Positions 37,741 through 49,069 are shown, numbered from the stretch's first letter. The stretch: 64,000 bases of DNA from Trissonchulus latispiculum (GCA_030248195.1 JASAND010005739.1:1-64000), one strand, 5' to 3'. Notes: generated from the sequence alone by a model not told the origin. Numbers and translations are program-made.

Positions 37741-38175
37741 CCCAAGACCTCCCACCGACCTGACCCTCCAGATGGCAAAGTGGAACCAGCACAGCAAGAT
37801 GGATGGGTCAGACGGCAAAACGGATGCCAGGAATGAGCTGGGCGCACCAGAAAACCCCTATAGACAATGTTTTGTCGGGCTATGTACAGTCCTATATGGT
37901 GTTCCCGGAAGTCGGTACCGACCGGACCCTCCAGACGGCAAAGTGGAACCAGCACAGCTAGATGGGTGGGTCTGACGGCAAAATGGACACCGGGAATGAG
38001 CTGGGCGCACCAGAAAACCCCTATAGACAAAGTTTGGAAAGGCAAAGTAAAGCCTACTATGGACCTCCGGGAAGCGGTTACCGACATGACCCCTCAGACG
38101 GTCAAGTGGAACCAGCCCAGCAACTTGGGTTACTCGGGCAGCAAAACTGATAGCAGGAATCGATTCTCCGTCCCA
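37740..38175. repeat. 163-bp tandem repeat, 2.6 copies
   Basis: CAGAAAACCCCTATAGACAA recurs at about 37848 and 38011, with a diverged third copy near 38172. G+C content is higher than around it. It abuts the 147-bp array. Confidence 0.8.
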
Positions 38176-39740
38176 AAAAACCTTTGTATGCAAAATTTGA
38201 GCCACCCATGTAGCAAAATAAGCGAAAAAATTAAGTTCAAAGTTCGACCCAAAATTCACCAACTTTGGCCGGCCAGTACCGAAAAATTACGCACGAAGAC
38301 GGAAAATCATATAGCATTTGAACGACCCCGATATGTGTACTGTTTAACCATATAGTCAGTATTGCCCCATATATAGCCCAATCTGACTTATTAAGGCGCC
38401 TTTGAAGCATACTTTTTGGCCATTTTAGCGTTTTGGCCGACTTTGGCCCCCAGCCAAAAATTTTTTCCGGCCCTGGGAGGCATAAAAACTAGCTTATTTT
38501 CTTATTTTTGATTTGTACTACAAGAATATATATGGGTTTCATAGGCAAAAATTTTTCTATCTGTAGTTATTCAAGCTACAAAACCCCCTTATGAGACATC
38601 AAAAGCGAGAAACCGGAAAAAAACATCACTCTCGTAAGCGATTTTTGGCATAACTTTTTAACGGAAAGTGGTACGGGGATGAAACTTCGCACACATACTA
38701 AACTCGACACGTACAATTTTTTGCGCACATAATCTGCGCAGGATCTGCGCAGGAATCTGCGCAGGATCTGCGCAGGAATCTGCGCAGCCTTGTTTTACAC
38801 GGTCATTCGACCATTTTCACTCATATTATAGGGGTCGCTACCGTGACCCCTATGATTAGTTTCGCTACAGTTAATATACAAGTCAAGCGGAAAACCCACT
38901 GCTAGTGTGGCTACCTGTATGAGCTAAATAGGATTTTAATAGCCTATCTTGAAGAGCGTCCAAAACTACCCTACAGGGTGTATATACTATTGTAGCCCTC
39001 GCTGCTTCCCTGCAAAGTTTTTTGGGACTTTGAAATTTTAGGAAGTTGGGGTCCGACCAAGTGCCGAAATTTGGCAAACTTTGCCAGCCATGGCAAACTT
39101 TGCCAGCCACTCTGAACTACTGGAAAGACCTCGACCAAAACGGAGTATATGTATATATAGGGGCAGGGCATTTGTTGCGCTTCATGATGTGTGTATGCCA
39201 CATTGCTCTGCTCCTCGGGTGCGACCTGGGGGTGACCCTAGAATTGGCGGGGAAAACCCACATTTCAAAATTAAAATTTTTTCTAACCATTAACCAGAAC
39301 GGTCAAACTAATACATACATTTGTTTAATAGAGTATATATACAGATTAAACTGGTACGTACAGGTTTTACCTGTGTTCGTTCTGTTATGGGTGGTCCAGG
39401 GGGTCGAAATCGGACTGGAGCCGTTTCAAGCCAAATTTTCAATTTTGTTCAAAAATTTTAGCCTTAAAATGTGTCTACTTTGGCTCTAAATACAAAAACA
39501 ATAAATTGTTCTTCTTCTTTTCGCTAGCCAAAATTTTTTGCCGAAACTTCAACGTTGAAGAGTATATACATAATTCCCTTAGATGCAGACAAGAAACAGA
39601 CGACTAGTATTGTTCTGCAGATAGGAGCACATGTGCCAAATCACACTGGCAAATGGCAACAGGGAAAGCTGGGGTCTCGCAGCCAGCAGAGATTTTTAAT
39701 TAATTATGTTGGTAGTTACGAAACAGTTGGCTTATTTTTA
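38176..39740. other. Unassigned sequence with small minisatellite
   Basis: A short ATCTGCGCAGGA repeat lies at about 38725-38790. Open frames at 38883-39489 lack splice or motif support. Confidence 0.35.
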
Positions 39741-39744
39741 GGCC

Positions 39745-40620
39745 AAAATTTATGGGGGGGGGGGCGATATGGGGGGCTCAAAGTTGCCCCCACCCAACGA
39801 TGGGGGGGCTTACCAAAAGTGGGGGGGGGCATATTTTTGGAAAAAATTCTGCAAATTTTTACGTTTTTTGTGTAAAAATTGCCAAAAATCGCTAAAAATG
39901 ACTAATTTTAGGTGTTTTACCAGTACCCCTGGCATTTTTTAGTGGGGCGGGTCCGGGTGGCCCCCCTCCCCACTTTTTGGTTCCCCTGGCATTTTTTTAG
40001 TGGGGGGCCCCACTTTTCGGTTCCCCCCTCCACTTTTCGGAGCCCCCCCCAGTTTCGCCCCCCCACTTTTCGGCAAGCCCCCACCCACTTTTTCGGGGGT
40101 CGCCCAAAAGTGTCAAAAAATTAGGATTTTGAGGTCAAATTTTCAAAAATTTTCTCAATTTTTAGCTAATTTATGGACTTAAAAGCTCATTTTAAGCTTA
40201 AAAACAGCGATTTTTTGCGTTTTTACCTTAAAAATGCTAATTTTTCGCTAAAAATTTCGATATATTTTAACTTTGGCTCGCCCCCTCCCCCACTTTTCGG
40301 AAGCCCCCCCCCCACTTCCCCCCCCCTTTCAAAACCCTAAAAAATGCCAGGTTCCCCCCCCCCTTTTCGGCAAGCCCCCACCCACTTTTTTTGGGGTCGC
40401 CCAAGAGTGTCAAAAAATTAGGTTTTTGAGGTCAAATTTTCAAAAATTTTCTCAATTTTTAGCTAATTTATGGACTTATACGCTCATTTTAAGCTTAAAA
40501 ATAGCTATTTTTTCGTTTTTACCTTAAAAATGCTAATTTTTCGCTAAAAATTTCGGTATATTTTAACTTTGGTTCGCCCCCCACTTTCAAAACCCTAAAA
40601 AATGCCAGGTATATACCCGA
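39745..40620. repeat. C/G-run repeats with 299-bp tandem pair
   Basis: Long G- and C-runs alternate with TTTCGGCAAGCCCCCACCC blocks. A unit of about 299 bp is present twice (about 40065 and 40366). The first part (39755-39830) carries the same motifs on the other strand, so the whole forms a loose palindrome. Confidence 0.75.
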
Positions 40621-40729
40621 CATTTTTTGACCACACTCATGTTCTATATCTTCGCCAAGAAGTATAGGCCAATCGGATAAAGTCGGGGCAAACCTTTCGT
40701 AGCCCCCCTAAACTAGAAATTTTTCATAA

Positions 40730-40880
40730 AATGTACAAACATGTCTTGTACAAAAATGTCTGTACAATTCGAAATTGTACAATAATGTTTGTACAATTTA
40801 AAACTGTACGTACAATTTCAAATTGTACAAACTTTCTTGTACAATTTGAAATTGTACAAAATTAGAAACTGTACATAACA
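40730..40880. repeat. GTACAATTT palindromic minisatellite
   Basis: Alternating TTGTAC and GTACAA half-sites about 20 bp apart, ending next to the gene 2 exon 1 donor. Confidence 0.7.
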
Positions 40881-40893
40881 TATATATACGTAC

Positions 40894-41126
40894 TAGAGTC
40901 AGATGGATCCGTGGGAATGCTAGAACATGTATGAGTGAGACTCATGCGGTCCAGCGTTTTCACGACCCAGGCAATTTGGTTAATGAGGAAGCTCGTGTCC
41001 TGTCTCAAAGTGCGCACATCTTCTTTTAAGCTGTCCCAGTCCTTCGAGTCAACAATAATCACCTTTGATGACTGCGATCCGTTTAGCAAATTATTGCTGA
41101 CAGCCGTGACTGCTGTCATAACGCAC
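40894..41126 (-). CDS. Gene 2, exon 1: unrecognised nuclear-type protein (about 684 aa in total)
   Basis: First exon seen of a five-exon gene (40894-41126, 27503-27612, 24216-24776, 23038-23728, 21590-22056). From the ATG at 41119 it encodes residues 1-75 and one base of codon 76. Acceptor-like ATTTCTAG precedes GTGCGTT ATG, so a 5' non-coding exon probably lies upstream; the frame stays open to the acceptor, so an earlier start is possible. Residues 18-58 (KVIIVDSKDWDSLKEDVRTL onward) look amphipathic and may form a short coiled coil. Donor CTCTA|GTACGT gives phase 1. The whole protein has an acidic middle, basic clusters and a compact C-terminal domain (about 450-605). Function unknown; nuclear regulator is an inference from composition. 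Confidence 0.72.
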
Positions 41127-41134
41127 CTAGAAAT

Positions 41135-41275
41135 GTACGTATTATGTATACGTATATATTACGTACCGTATGAGATTTTGTACCGTATAATACGGTACGA
41201 CTTTTTCTGTACCGTATTAAACGGTACGTCCCGTATTATATTGTACGGTTAGTTTTTGTACCGTATTGACAAAGA
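41135..41275. repeat. GTACGGTA-type short palindromic repeats
   Basis: Repeated ACCGTATTA/TACGGTAC half-sites, some forming perfect hairpins, immediately upstream of gene 2 exon 1. It resembles a small MITE but has no clear boundaries. Confidence 0.55.
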
Positions 41276-41354
41276 ACTGAATCTGATCTGCAAGACTAAA
41301 AAGAAACTTTGCTCTTCTGGGGGGCTCCCCCGCTGGGAAAATTTTGCCGCCACC

Positions 41355-41382
41355 CCGTCACAAAATCCTGGATCCGCCAGTG
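41355..41382. mobile_element. hAT-like terminus
   Basis: CAAAATCCTGGATCCGCCAGTG reads as a hAT-type end (CACTGGCGGATCC on the minus strand). Similar ends finish at 16248 and 26281. No partner end was found. Confidence 0.4.
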
Positions 41383-41540
41383 AGTCTCGGTCCGAGGCCG
41401 AGACTTTTGGGCGAGCGAGACCGAGAGCGAGACTCCCAACCCTGGCGACCGGGGCCAAAAGTTTGCAAAATTTTGTACATTTCTTCCATTTTTTGACTAA
41501 AATTATATACCTTGAGCAGGGTATTTTTTAGGGATTTTTT

Positions 41541-41593
41541 TCCGGGGGGGGGGGGGGGGGGGGGCCGGGGGGGGGGGAGGGGGGGTGGGGGGA
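41541..41593. repeat. Poly-G tract
   Basis: About 50 bases almost entirely G, broken by CC, A and T. It could form G-quadruplexes and is also a place where assembly length errors are likely. Confidence 0.9.
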
Positions 41594-41685
41594 GATTTTT
41601 TTGCAAAAATGAGCCAAAAAATGGTATTTTTTGGTGTATATATTTTGCATGTTGAAACACAAAAAGTTCTCAAAAATGCCAGGAT

Positions 41686-42150
41686 TTAAGGTGCTGGTAT
41701 CGCTTTGTGTAAATTCGACTCTACAAGCTTCAATTCTTTATGAAAGTGGATGAAACTTTCCAAATATATACATTGTTTTCGTGCTCTTTAACACTCTGGG
41801 ACCAGTCTCGAATTCTTAGGTTTACAGATAAGAAAGTTTTGGTTTTTGCCCTTACTCTATCAGTACATAGTCGCTACACCGGATTGGCTGTTATGGCTGG
41901 AAAGAGGGCCCCAAAATGAACATTTTGCTTTTACAACTTTTGAGCTACCTCTAGTGGTTAAGGCAGTATAAGCCAAAAACAATTTTTGAGGTAAAAAATG
42001 GCCATTTTTGACGAAATCAGTTTTTTCAAAATTACTGCCAAATCTTACAGACAATTTCGGCTTATTTATACTCAATCGATACACCGTCCAATTGCGCATT
42101 TTATCAATACCTATTCGCTGGAGTTCGTTGCGTTCGTTCCAGCACCTTAA
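41686..42150. mobile_element. TTAA-flanked MITE, internally deleted copy
   Basis: Same AGGTGCTGG ends and TTAA flanks as 9741-10756, with more than half of the interior missing. Confidence 0.85.
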
Positions 42151-42227
42151 GGTATAAATAGCCATTTTTACGAAAAAATCTCCGAGCGAAGCCGGAAATT
42201 TTTTGAAAATTTTAAAACTCCCCCCCC

Positions 42228-42545
42228 CTAAAATAGGGTCCAAACAAGAGAAAAAATACCAAATTTTTGCGAAACTTCTTGCAATTTTTCAAACATTTTC
42301 TGAAAAAATTGGCTGAAAATAGTTTAAAACGCTAACAAATAGGTTGTAAAACGCAATACGAGTAGGTTTTAAGTACTTTTACGTCGAAAATAGTCGATTT
42401 TATGTCAAAAAAGGGCCATTTTTAGCTGAAAAAATTTGGTACAGCTTGGTTGGGTACAGCTTTTTCAAAAATTTCCGATTTTTTAGACCCCCCCAAGCCA
42501 GATTTGGACTTTTTACTCGCCCCCTACCCAAACAGGTGGTACACG
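42228..42545. repeat. Direct repeat, left member
   Basis: Begins near TAGGGTCCAAACAAGAG and ends near CAAACAGGTGGTACA. It matches 44238-44556 along its whole length with moderate divergence, in the same orientation. Confidence 0.8.
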
Positions 42546-42748
42546 GTGTCACACCTATGCATAGGAGTAAGGCGGCGGGGGGTAAGCCTCCCCAGCCATT
42601 TTCTCAACCGTCAACCCCCCCCACCCATCCCCAGAAATTTTTTGGGGGGGACGTCACGTCCCCCCCCCAACCATATATAGTTTCCCTGGAACTTTGGGTC
42701 TGGGGGGGTAAATCTTGGCCGACCTCCGAAATGTGATGGGGGTATCCC

Positions 42749-42917
42749 CAGGGGCGTATCCAGGATTTTGAAAAGGAGGGGGTTTTAACTAAAATTTACT
42801 GAAAGGAGGGGGTTTTGAGAACAATTTGCACTTTTTGTAATGGAGTATTGATAAAAGTTATATAACCCAAAAGGAGGGGGTTTCAACCCCCAAAACCCTC
42901 CCCCTGGATACGCCCAG
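42749..42917. mobile_element. Tiny hAT MITE (about 168 bp)
   Basis: Ends CAGGGGCGTATCCAGG and CCTGGATACGCCCAG are inverted, with TATCCCC flanking on both sides (seven bases certain, the eighth obscured by the C-run). Interior AAGGAGGGGGTTTT units are also mirrored. Confidence 0.75.
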
Positions 42918-44237
42918 TATCCCCCCCCCAGAATTCGGACATCAGAAAAATTTCGAAAAATGGCCAAAAAATGCAAAATTTTCTGTAATTTAGCCCTTTT
43001 TTCATCAAAATAAGGCTTGTTAACGTTTTAGGCGTTTCAGGCCAACTTTTCATAAAAATTTTTCAAAAACTGACCAAATTTATATAGCCAAGTTTTCGGG
43101 TCCAAAAACCGTTGGGAGGGGTTCGGGGGGGGGTAGCCAAAAGTTGGGGGAGGGTAAGTCAAAAAATCTGGGGGGGGGTAAATTTGGTCGAAAATTTTGG
43201 GGGGATGGATACCAACCCCCCAACCCCCCCCCGTAAGGAAACTATGCCCCCAACTGGGGGGGTTTAGTCGCGCCGAAGGAACCAAAAACGGCCAAAATTG
43301 GGTTTTATTAGGGTAAATTTTGCAAAATTTCTCAAAATGTTCCAATTTTTGGCTTAAAGTGTTTAGCATTGCGAGAAGGCTTTCTGACTCATTTACCTTA
43401 TTTAGGACTTAGTCTACTTATACTATTTAGGGAGGGAATCTCAAAAATTCTGGGAGGGGGTAAAATTTGTCAAAAATTTTGGGGGGAGTACAACAAACCC
43501 AAGCAAATCTCCCCCAAAGGACCCAAAAAGTTTTCATTTTATGCCAAAAAACGCATTTTCAGCCGTTTCTACTCGTAAAAATATCTAACCATGAAGTAAT
43601 TTTAACATTTGACAGTGGTTTTAAACTCAGAAACATGATTGCCATTTGCCAACATGTTTCCAAGTCCAAAATAGGGTTAATATTGAGTCAAAAGGTCCAT
43701 AATACAGTTGAAATGTGAATTTCTCGCAATAATACACAAACACACTTCAAGCCAAAAATTTGGATATTTTTGAAACTTTTTGCAAAATTTACATCAAAAC
43801 TTACCCAGTTTTTGGCCAGTTTTTTTGCGCCGTCGGCGCGACTACCCCCCCCCATCTGTCGGGACCAACCGACACCCCGCCCGAACGGAAGGAACGGAAG
43901 CGGGAAGGGAGGGGAGGGGCCTAAATTGCAAACGAGAGGGCCAGGCCTCTCCCCTGCCGCTGCCACTGTGGAGGGGGAGGGGAAGTTGGTCAAAAATTAA
44001 GGCGTTGAAAGACAAGCCTTGTTTTAACGAGTAAAGCGCAAACGCAAAAATACAGAAAATTTTGCGTTCTTATAAATCATTCTTCGAATTTCCAAGGCAT
44101 AGGTGTACCAGGCTACAGTTTACCCCCTGTGAGACCCCCCCCCCCCACGGAGAGGCCAGACCCCCCACCCCCACCCCCCATACCCGACCTCGACTACTCC
44201 CCCCCAAGCCGAGCTCAGACCAGACCCCCCTCCCCCC
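42918..44237. other. G/C-run sequence between direct repeats
   Basis: Poly-G and poly-C tracts in TTTT/AAAA-rich sequence. Open frames here read Pro/Gly-rich runs and are not credible genes. Confidence 0.5.
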
Positions 44238-44556
44238 CTAAAATGGGGTCCAAACAAGAGAAAAAATGCTAAATTTTTGCAAACATTTTGGCAATTTTTC
44301 AAAAATTTTCTGAAAAAATTGTCTAGAAACGGTTAAAAATGCTAAAAAATAGGTTTTAAAACGCAATATGAGTGGTTTTTTATTAAATTTATGTCGAAAA
44401 TAGTCGATTTTATGTCAAAAAAGGGCCATTTTTAGCTGAAAAAAATTGGGTACAGTTTGGGTACATTTTTTTTTGAAAATTTCCGATTTTTGAGACGCCC
44501 CCGAGCCAGATTTGGACTTTTTACTCCCCCCCCCCCTAACCCAAACAGGTGGTACA
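44238..44556. repeat. Direct repeat, right member
   Basis: Second copy of the 42228-42545 sequence. The pair spans 2.3 kb in total, which could be an old segmental duplication or the two ends of an unrecognised element. Confidence 0.8.
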
Positions 44557-44659
44557 GGTACACCTATGTTCCAAGGTGCAATGGTCCGAAGTTTTGCGAG
44601 GGAGTAGTGGACTATTCTGGCTTATTTATTATTATTATTATTAGTGGTGAGTACTGAGT

Positions 44660-44675
44660 AGTAGTAGTATCATTA

Positions 44676-44768
<93 letters not shown>
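44660..44768. repeat. (ATT)n microsatellite
   Basis: About 35 ATT units with one ATC variant. Shorter tracts of the same unit lie near 63580 and 63855. Confidence 0.95.
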
Positions 44769-44769
<1 letters not shown>

Positions 44770-45138
44770 CTTATGGAAACAGTTTTTCCAAACATTTTGA
44801 GTACAAATCATGCACTCCCTATCTTAAAGCACAGAAGATGTACATTTATGTAAAAGTCTATGTTTAACGTAGAGTCTGCGTGCAAAACGGAGAGCTGAGC
44901 AAACATAAGAGACTTGCTGCGCTGAGGCGCTGCAGGAAAAACAGCATTTTAAGTTTAAGCTTGTGTCCGACCTACTCCAGTTTTCAAACGATCTTGTACA
45001 ACTTGGAATAATCTTTGTGTTGTAGAAACTAAAAAGATTGTTATCCTGCCACCAGCCCAAAATTTCCAGAAAACTGTTTGCTCTGTGTTTGTTGTTTTCT
45101 TCCTATGTTAGAAATTAGAATATTAGAATTAGCAAGAG

Positions 45139-45540
45139 TACATAGATAAGAGTATGACAAGCGTCATACGCTATGTATTATGAGCTCGCTACATCCTCTG
45201 CACGCTATCGGCTAACCCCCCCCCATAAATCAGACCCCCCTTGACCCCCCCTATACATATGTACGGCGTCCAAACGGGGGGTCGGGGTCTATGTTAGTAT
45301 ACTTACATGTTAAACTTGACGGGGCCCCAATTTGTGTATGGGGTTTAAGCTCGTATGATTTACACATCTGTGTACAAAATATACAAGCACGAGCCCGACC
45401 CCCGTTTGGACGCCGTACATGTATAGGGGCGGGGTGAGGCGGGTCTGATTTATAGGGGGGTCAGCCGATAGCGCGCATCGGATGTAGCGAGCTCATAATA
45501 CATAGAGTATGCCAGCTGTCATACTCTTATGTATTATGTA
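45139..45540. mobile_element. MITE family A, copy 2
   Basis: Inverted ends TACATAAGAGTATGAC with an inner TATGTATTATGAGCTC block, followed inward by mirrored CATCCTCTGCACG/GGATG, CCCCCC/GGGGGG and ACGGCGTCCAAACGGGGG. It is the best preserved of the three copies in the window. Confidence 0.8.
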
Positions 45541-45640
45541 CTCTTGGAATTAGAAATCAGCACTAGACTGGTTATTTCTATGGGATTCGGCACCAGAACT
45601 GTTAAATATAAGGTCATGAATAGATCTAGTCAGTCATCAA

Positions 45641-45910
45641 GCGGAACTCGGGCGGAGAAGTTGCACCACCCCATTACACATACCCACTTTCGGGCTTTGG
45701 CTCGGGCTCTGGTCTCTCGTGCTTTGACTCGGGCCCGGGCCTCTTAGGGGACTACTCAGGGCTTGATCCAGGCCTCGGGCCTTAACTCGAGCCCGGGCCG
45801 GACCTGTCTTCAGACCTGGCTCGGGCCTTCGCGCTTCTTCGGGCCGGGCCGAGCCCGGCCCGAAAAGTTGGTGAGGCCCGGGCCCTTTTCTTAAGGTCGT
45901 GCACCCCTTA
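45641..45910. mobile_element. GGGCCCGGGCC-rich hAT-like remnant
   Basis: Clustered CTCGGGC and GGCCCGGGC motifs end in TCGTGCACCCCTTA at about 45910, similar to hAT ends. The left end was not found. Confidence 0.45.
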
Positions 45911-48320
45911 CGTGCAGATATAGTTGCAGAAAGCGCAATTATTGTCCGATTTCATTCAAATTTTCAGAAAATACATCGAGAATGATAATAAACGTCCTGC
46001 AAAAACGCCAGCTTCATAGCGCTCATGTACCGTGAGAAACAAAAATTTGAAGTTCTAGAACTATATATAACAAATTATGCCCAGCGACTATAATCATTAA
46101 AGCTTATTATGTGTTCTACAACTTTGCTTTTAGACATAAGTCTCTAGCTCGTATCGTTTTTGAGCAGGGAATTTTTGAACACTTTTTGCTCGAAAATTGG
46201 TGATTTTTGACTCGATCTTGCTGAAAACAGTTTTTGTCGAATTGGAGTCAGCGTACACTACAAGCGTATGCAAGTTTATACTCAAATTAAAGATCTTCGA
46301 AAGAGGCACAAATTAGGTTAATTAGAGCCCTGTACACTGAATGAGTCTAAAGTTCTGGGCGAATAACTGAATTTGTCAAATTGGGGACAAACTTTTTTGA
46401 CCGAAGATTGCTCCACAACCAATGGATGGATCTAAAAGATATTTAGCACACAGTAAGTTTGGACAATTTGCCCGGGGCGGTTTTTTATTTTTCTCTTTAA
46501 CAGCCTCCAATCAAGAGCAATGATTTTTCAAAGTTGGATAAAATGCCAAATTTTCAGAAAATGCTCAATTGCTGCATACTGAAACGATATTTTAACAAAA
46601 TTAAAAAACCGTCCCTGGCAAATTATCTCAGAAACACATTGGAAACGATCATTTTCTTGTTGCGTAAAAATTTTCCAGAAAAAATTTGGTCAAAAATTGG
46701 GGCTATGTATGGTAGGTTGGCGACCAATACAAACCAGGTAGACATGTTTCAATGATACCAAACAACGCAGAAGATGTAGAGCTTCATTTTGATATGTGGT
46801 TCAATTCATAGCTCCCAACATTGAGTAAGTTATAGCTTTCCAAAGTGGACTGAATGTAAGGGAAGTGCTACCTTAACTGCAATACTCTACCCAAAATGGG
46901 ATTATTTGTATTACTGTCTATAAAGGCCAAACAAAAGTCAGATCTTCCGTGACAGGAAGAAGACTCGCGGGAAAGTGCTCACCGGCTAATGTAATCAACG
47001 GTGTCTTGTCTACAACCCTGTCACGTTTTAAGCTGCACAAGCAGTCACTATTACTATTCTGACAACACTTGTCTAAAACCGTTGCATAAAGATTAGCTGA
47101 TTAGTTACTAGCGATTGATTGATCAGTGTAGCAGTTTTTGGAGGATTATCAAATCTATGGATTGGCTACGACAATAATTTAACCCTTTTATGCCCGCGGC
47201 GGGAATTTGGGCACAAGTGATGATTTTTGGCATCTGTTCCCATGAGCAGACACCGGTTGCACAATCGCGATCCATTTTTCTTCGACACTTCCACTACAAT
47301 TTGGAGTAATAAGTTCAATCAATAGTTGCTAATGAAATAAAGTGCCGGCTGGCTGCCCTATGGCGGAATGGATGGTTCGGCAAAATGTAATGTATGTTTC
47401 AGTGTTTATTTTAAACGATTGCAACAGGCGGCAACGCCGTTCTACCTGGTAATAGGGGAAGGGGTGTATGCAGATTAAATTTACATATTGTTGATTCCGT
47501 CTCAAAATCAAGTCTTGCACCTAGAAATAAATTTATTGGTTTTTTGCCAGGAAAGTTTAGCAAAAATTCCAAATTTGTCAGACTTTGACATCTTCTAACT
47601 TTTTTGGTACACGGGAGACCTGAGATTGCTGTATTCAAAAATGTAGAGAATTTAATTCTCTATCGATTGGTGGTAGTCCCGTCTCTCTAGGAGCCTCAGT
47701 AGAAAATGGCAGCCAAAAATGTAAAATCGGTCATTTTAAGCCGCTTTCCACGAGAAGTTTTGGTCAGAAGAGGGTTAAAATTTGTTTGTGTTAGTGTGTA
47801 AATGTACTGCTCCGGAATTTATTAGCTAAAGTTTTAATTTTTTTGGAAAACCCGGCGAAAATTTGAATTTTTCTATAAATTGAAGGTTTTGTTGCAAATT
47901 TTAAAAAAAGCGCTAATTTTAACAAAATTAGCGTTAAATTAAAGTTAATTTTTCGAAAAATTTAACTATATAATTTATTTTTGAGCTGCCAGCCTCTCTG
48001 AAAATGTCAGTTCAAGGTACAAGCTCTTTTCTCTTTTCTGGAGACAAGCTCTCCCCAGGTTCCAACTCTGTGTTAATGTATGGACCCATCGTTTTTAATT
48101 GAAATATATACAAAAACAACTTAGGTTCCTGTATTCGTCCGTTCCTGAATATCCAATACTTTACAAGTTCAAGCTACGAGCAAAAAAGTGTCAGACTTCA
48201 CTAAACTGATGGCACGACACAGCTACTTTGTTGATATATAACACAACACAGTGACAGATTTCGTTTTTACCATGACAATTTGAATCTAAATAAATACTGC
48301 AACGCTGTTGTCTCTATTCG
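45911..48320. other. Intergenic sequence between gene 1 and gene 2
   Basis: 2.4 kb AT-rich DNA without coding signal or clear repeats. Confidence 0.4.
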
Positions 48321-48326
48321 TTTATT
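48321..48326 (-). terminator. Gene 1 polyadenylation signal
   Basis: AATAAA on the minus strand, about 175 nt after the gene 1 stop codon, within the usual range for a 3' UTR end. Confidence 0.55.
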
Positions 48327-48332
48327 AAAAGC

Positions 48333-48391
48333 TAGAGACGAGCACGGGCCCGCGGGCCGGGCCGATCCGACGGCCAAAATGCTCATCTCTA
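48333..48391. mobile_element. 59-bp hAT micro-element
   Basis: TAGAGACGAGCA at the left mirrors TGCTCATCTCTA at the right around a GGGCCCGCGGGCC core. Flanks are TTAAAAGC (48325-48332) and CTAAAAGC (48392-48399), 7 of 8 bases. It sits in the gene 1 3' UTR, and the left flank overlaps the AATAAA by two bases. Confidence 0.7.
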
Positions 48392-48499
48392 CTAAAAGCC
48401 AACTGCAGCTACAAAATATTTGCGTAATGCAACTTAAGGTAAACAATTAAGCACCAAATGTCACAGAACAGTACAAAAAGATCCACGAATCAAGCACAA

Positions 48500-49069
48500 T
48501 TAAGCAGAATCAGGCTCTTTGCTTTCGTTATTGTTCAGTTCAGCGATCGGATATCGGTGAAATGGCAGATTGAGAGATCGTTCCATGGTCATAATTTCCA
48601 GCTGCAGCTTATAACTAGCCAGGTCGTCCATTCGTGTCTGCTGTTTCAGCCTCTGTTCCAGCAGCTGATTCTCCAGTTCCAGGTGGCGATTCTTCAGTTT
48701 CAGCTGATCCAGTTCCAGCTTTGCCCGTTCCCAGATCAGTCCCACCTGGCTACTCTCCGTCTCAGCTGACTGAAGCTGTCCTCGGCCTCCATCCGATTCC
48801 GTATCAAACGTTTCACCAGCAGCGCCACTAAAACCGCTGAAGGGAGACAGAGCGTTAGTCGATGTGGGATCAAGAGTAGCAGAGATCTTCGGAGTCGAGG
48901 AGACGCCAGGAACAGCCGAGGCTTTCAAGTGATTGCCAGCCGAGAGCATTGACAAGAAATTCTGAGCTTGAGGGTCGACACGGGTCTCCTGGTTGAATTC
49001 AGATACTTCGGATCCTGATGGTCGATGTGATGCACTGCTAATGGAATCGTCGTAGCCATCTGCTTCCAT
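48500..49069 (-). CDS. Gene 1, exon 4 (coiled coil, stop)
   Basis: This exon encodes residues 201-389 and the stop TAA. Acceptor TTGTTTAG is directly followed by ATG GAA GCA, in phase 0 with exon 3, so the Met is internal in the four-exon reading although it could serve as a start in a shorter transcript. The first 110 residues are Ser/Thr/Gly-rich and look disordered. Residues 311-365 form a convincing coiled coil with Leu/Ile/Met heptads (IWERAKLELDQLKLKNRHLE onward), so the protein probably dimerises. The tail is acidic. The coiled coil next to an N-terminal finger suggests a DNA-binding dimer; this is inference. Confidence 0.86.
   Translation of the reverse strand: MEADGYDDSISSASHRPSGSEVSEFNQETRVDPQAQNFLSMLSAGNHLKASAVPGVSSTPKISATLDPTSTNALSPFSGFSGAAGETFDTESDGGRGQLQSAETESSQVGLIWERAKLELDQLKLKNRHLELENQLLEQRLKQQTRMDDLASYKLQLEIMTMERSLNLPFHRYPIAELNNNESKEPDSA

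Larger units (their letters stand above)
27613..40893 (-). other. Gene 2 intron 1 (13.3 kb)
   Basis: This phase 1 intron starts with donor GTACGT at 40893. It is packed with repeats listed separately: hAT-like element, LTR-like segment, four tandem arrays, three fold-back elements and G/C-run repeats. I see no coding frame on either strand that looks real. Confidence 0.65.

Noticed and set aside
38883..39489. Several overlapping frames of 70-147 codons
   Set aside because: They overlap on both strands in repeat-rich intron sequence, with no motif or splice support.
41358..41660. Poly-Pro frame at the poly-G tract
   Set aside because: Translation of a homopolymer run.
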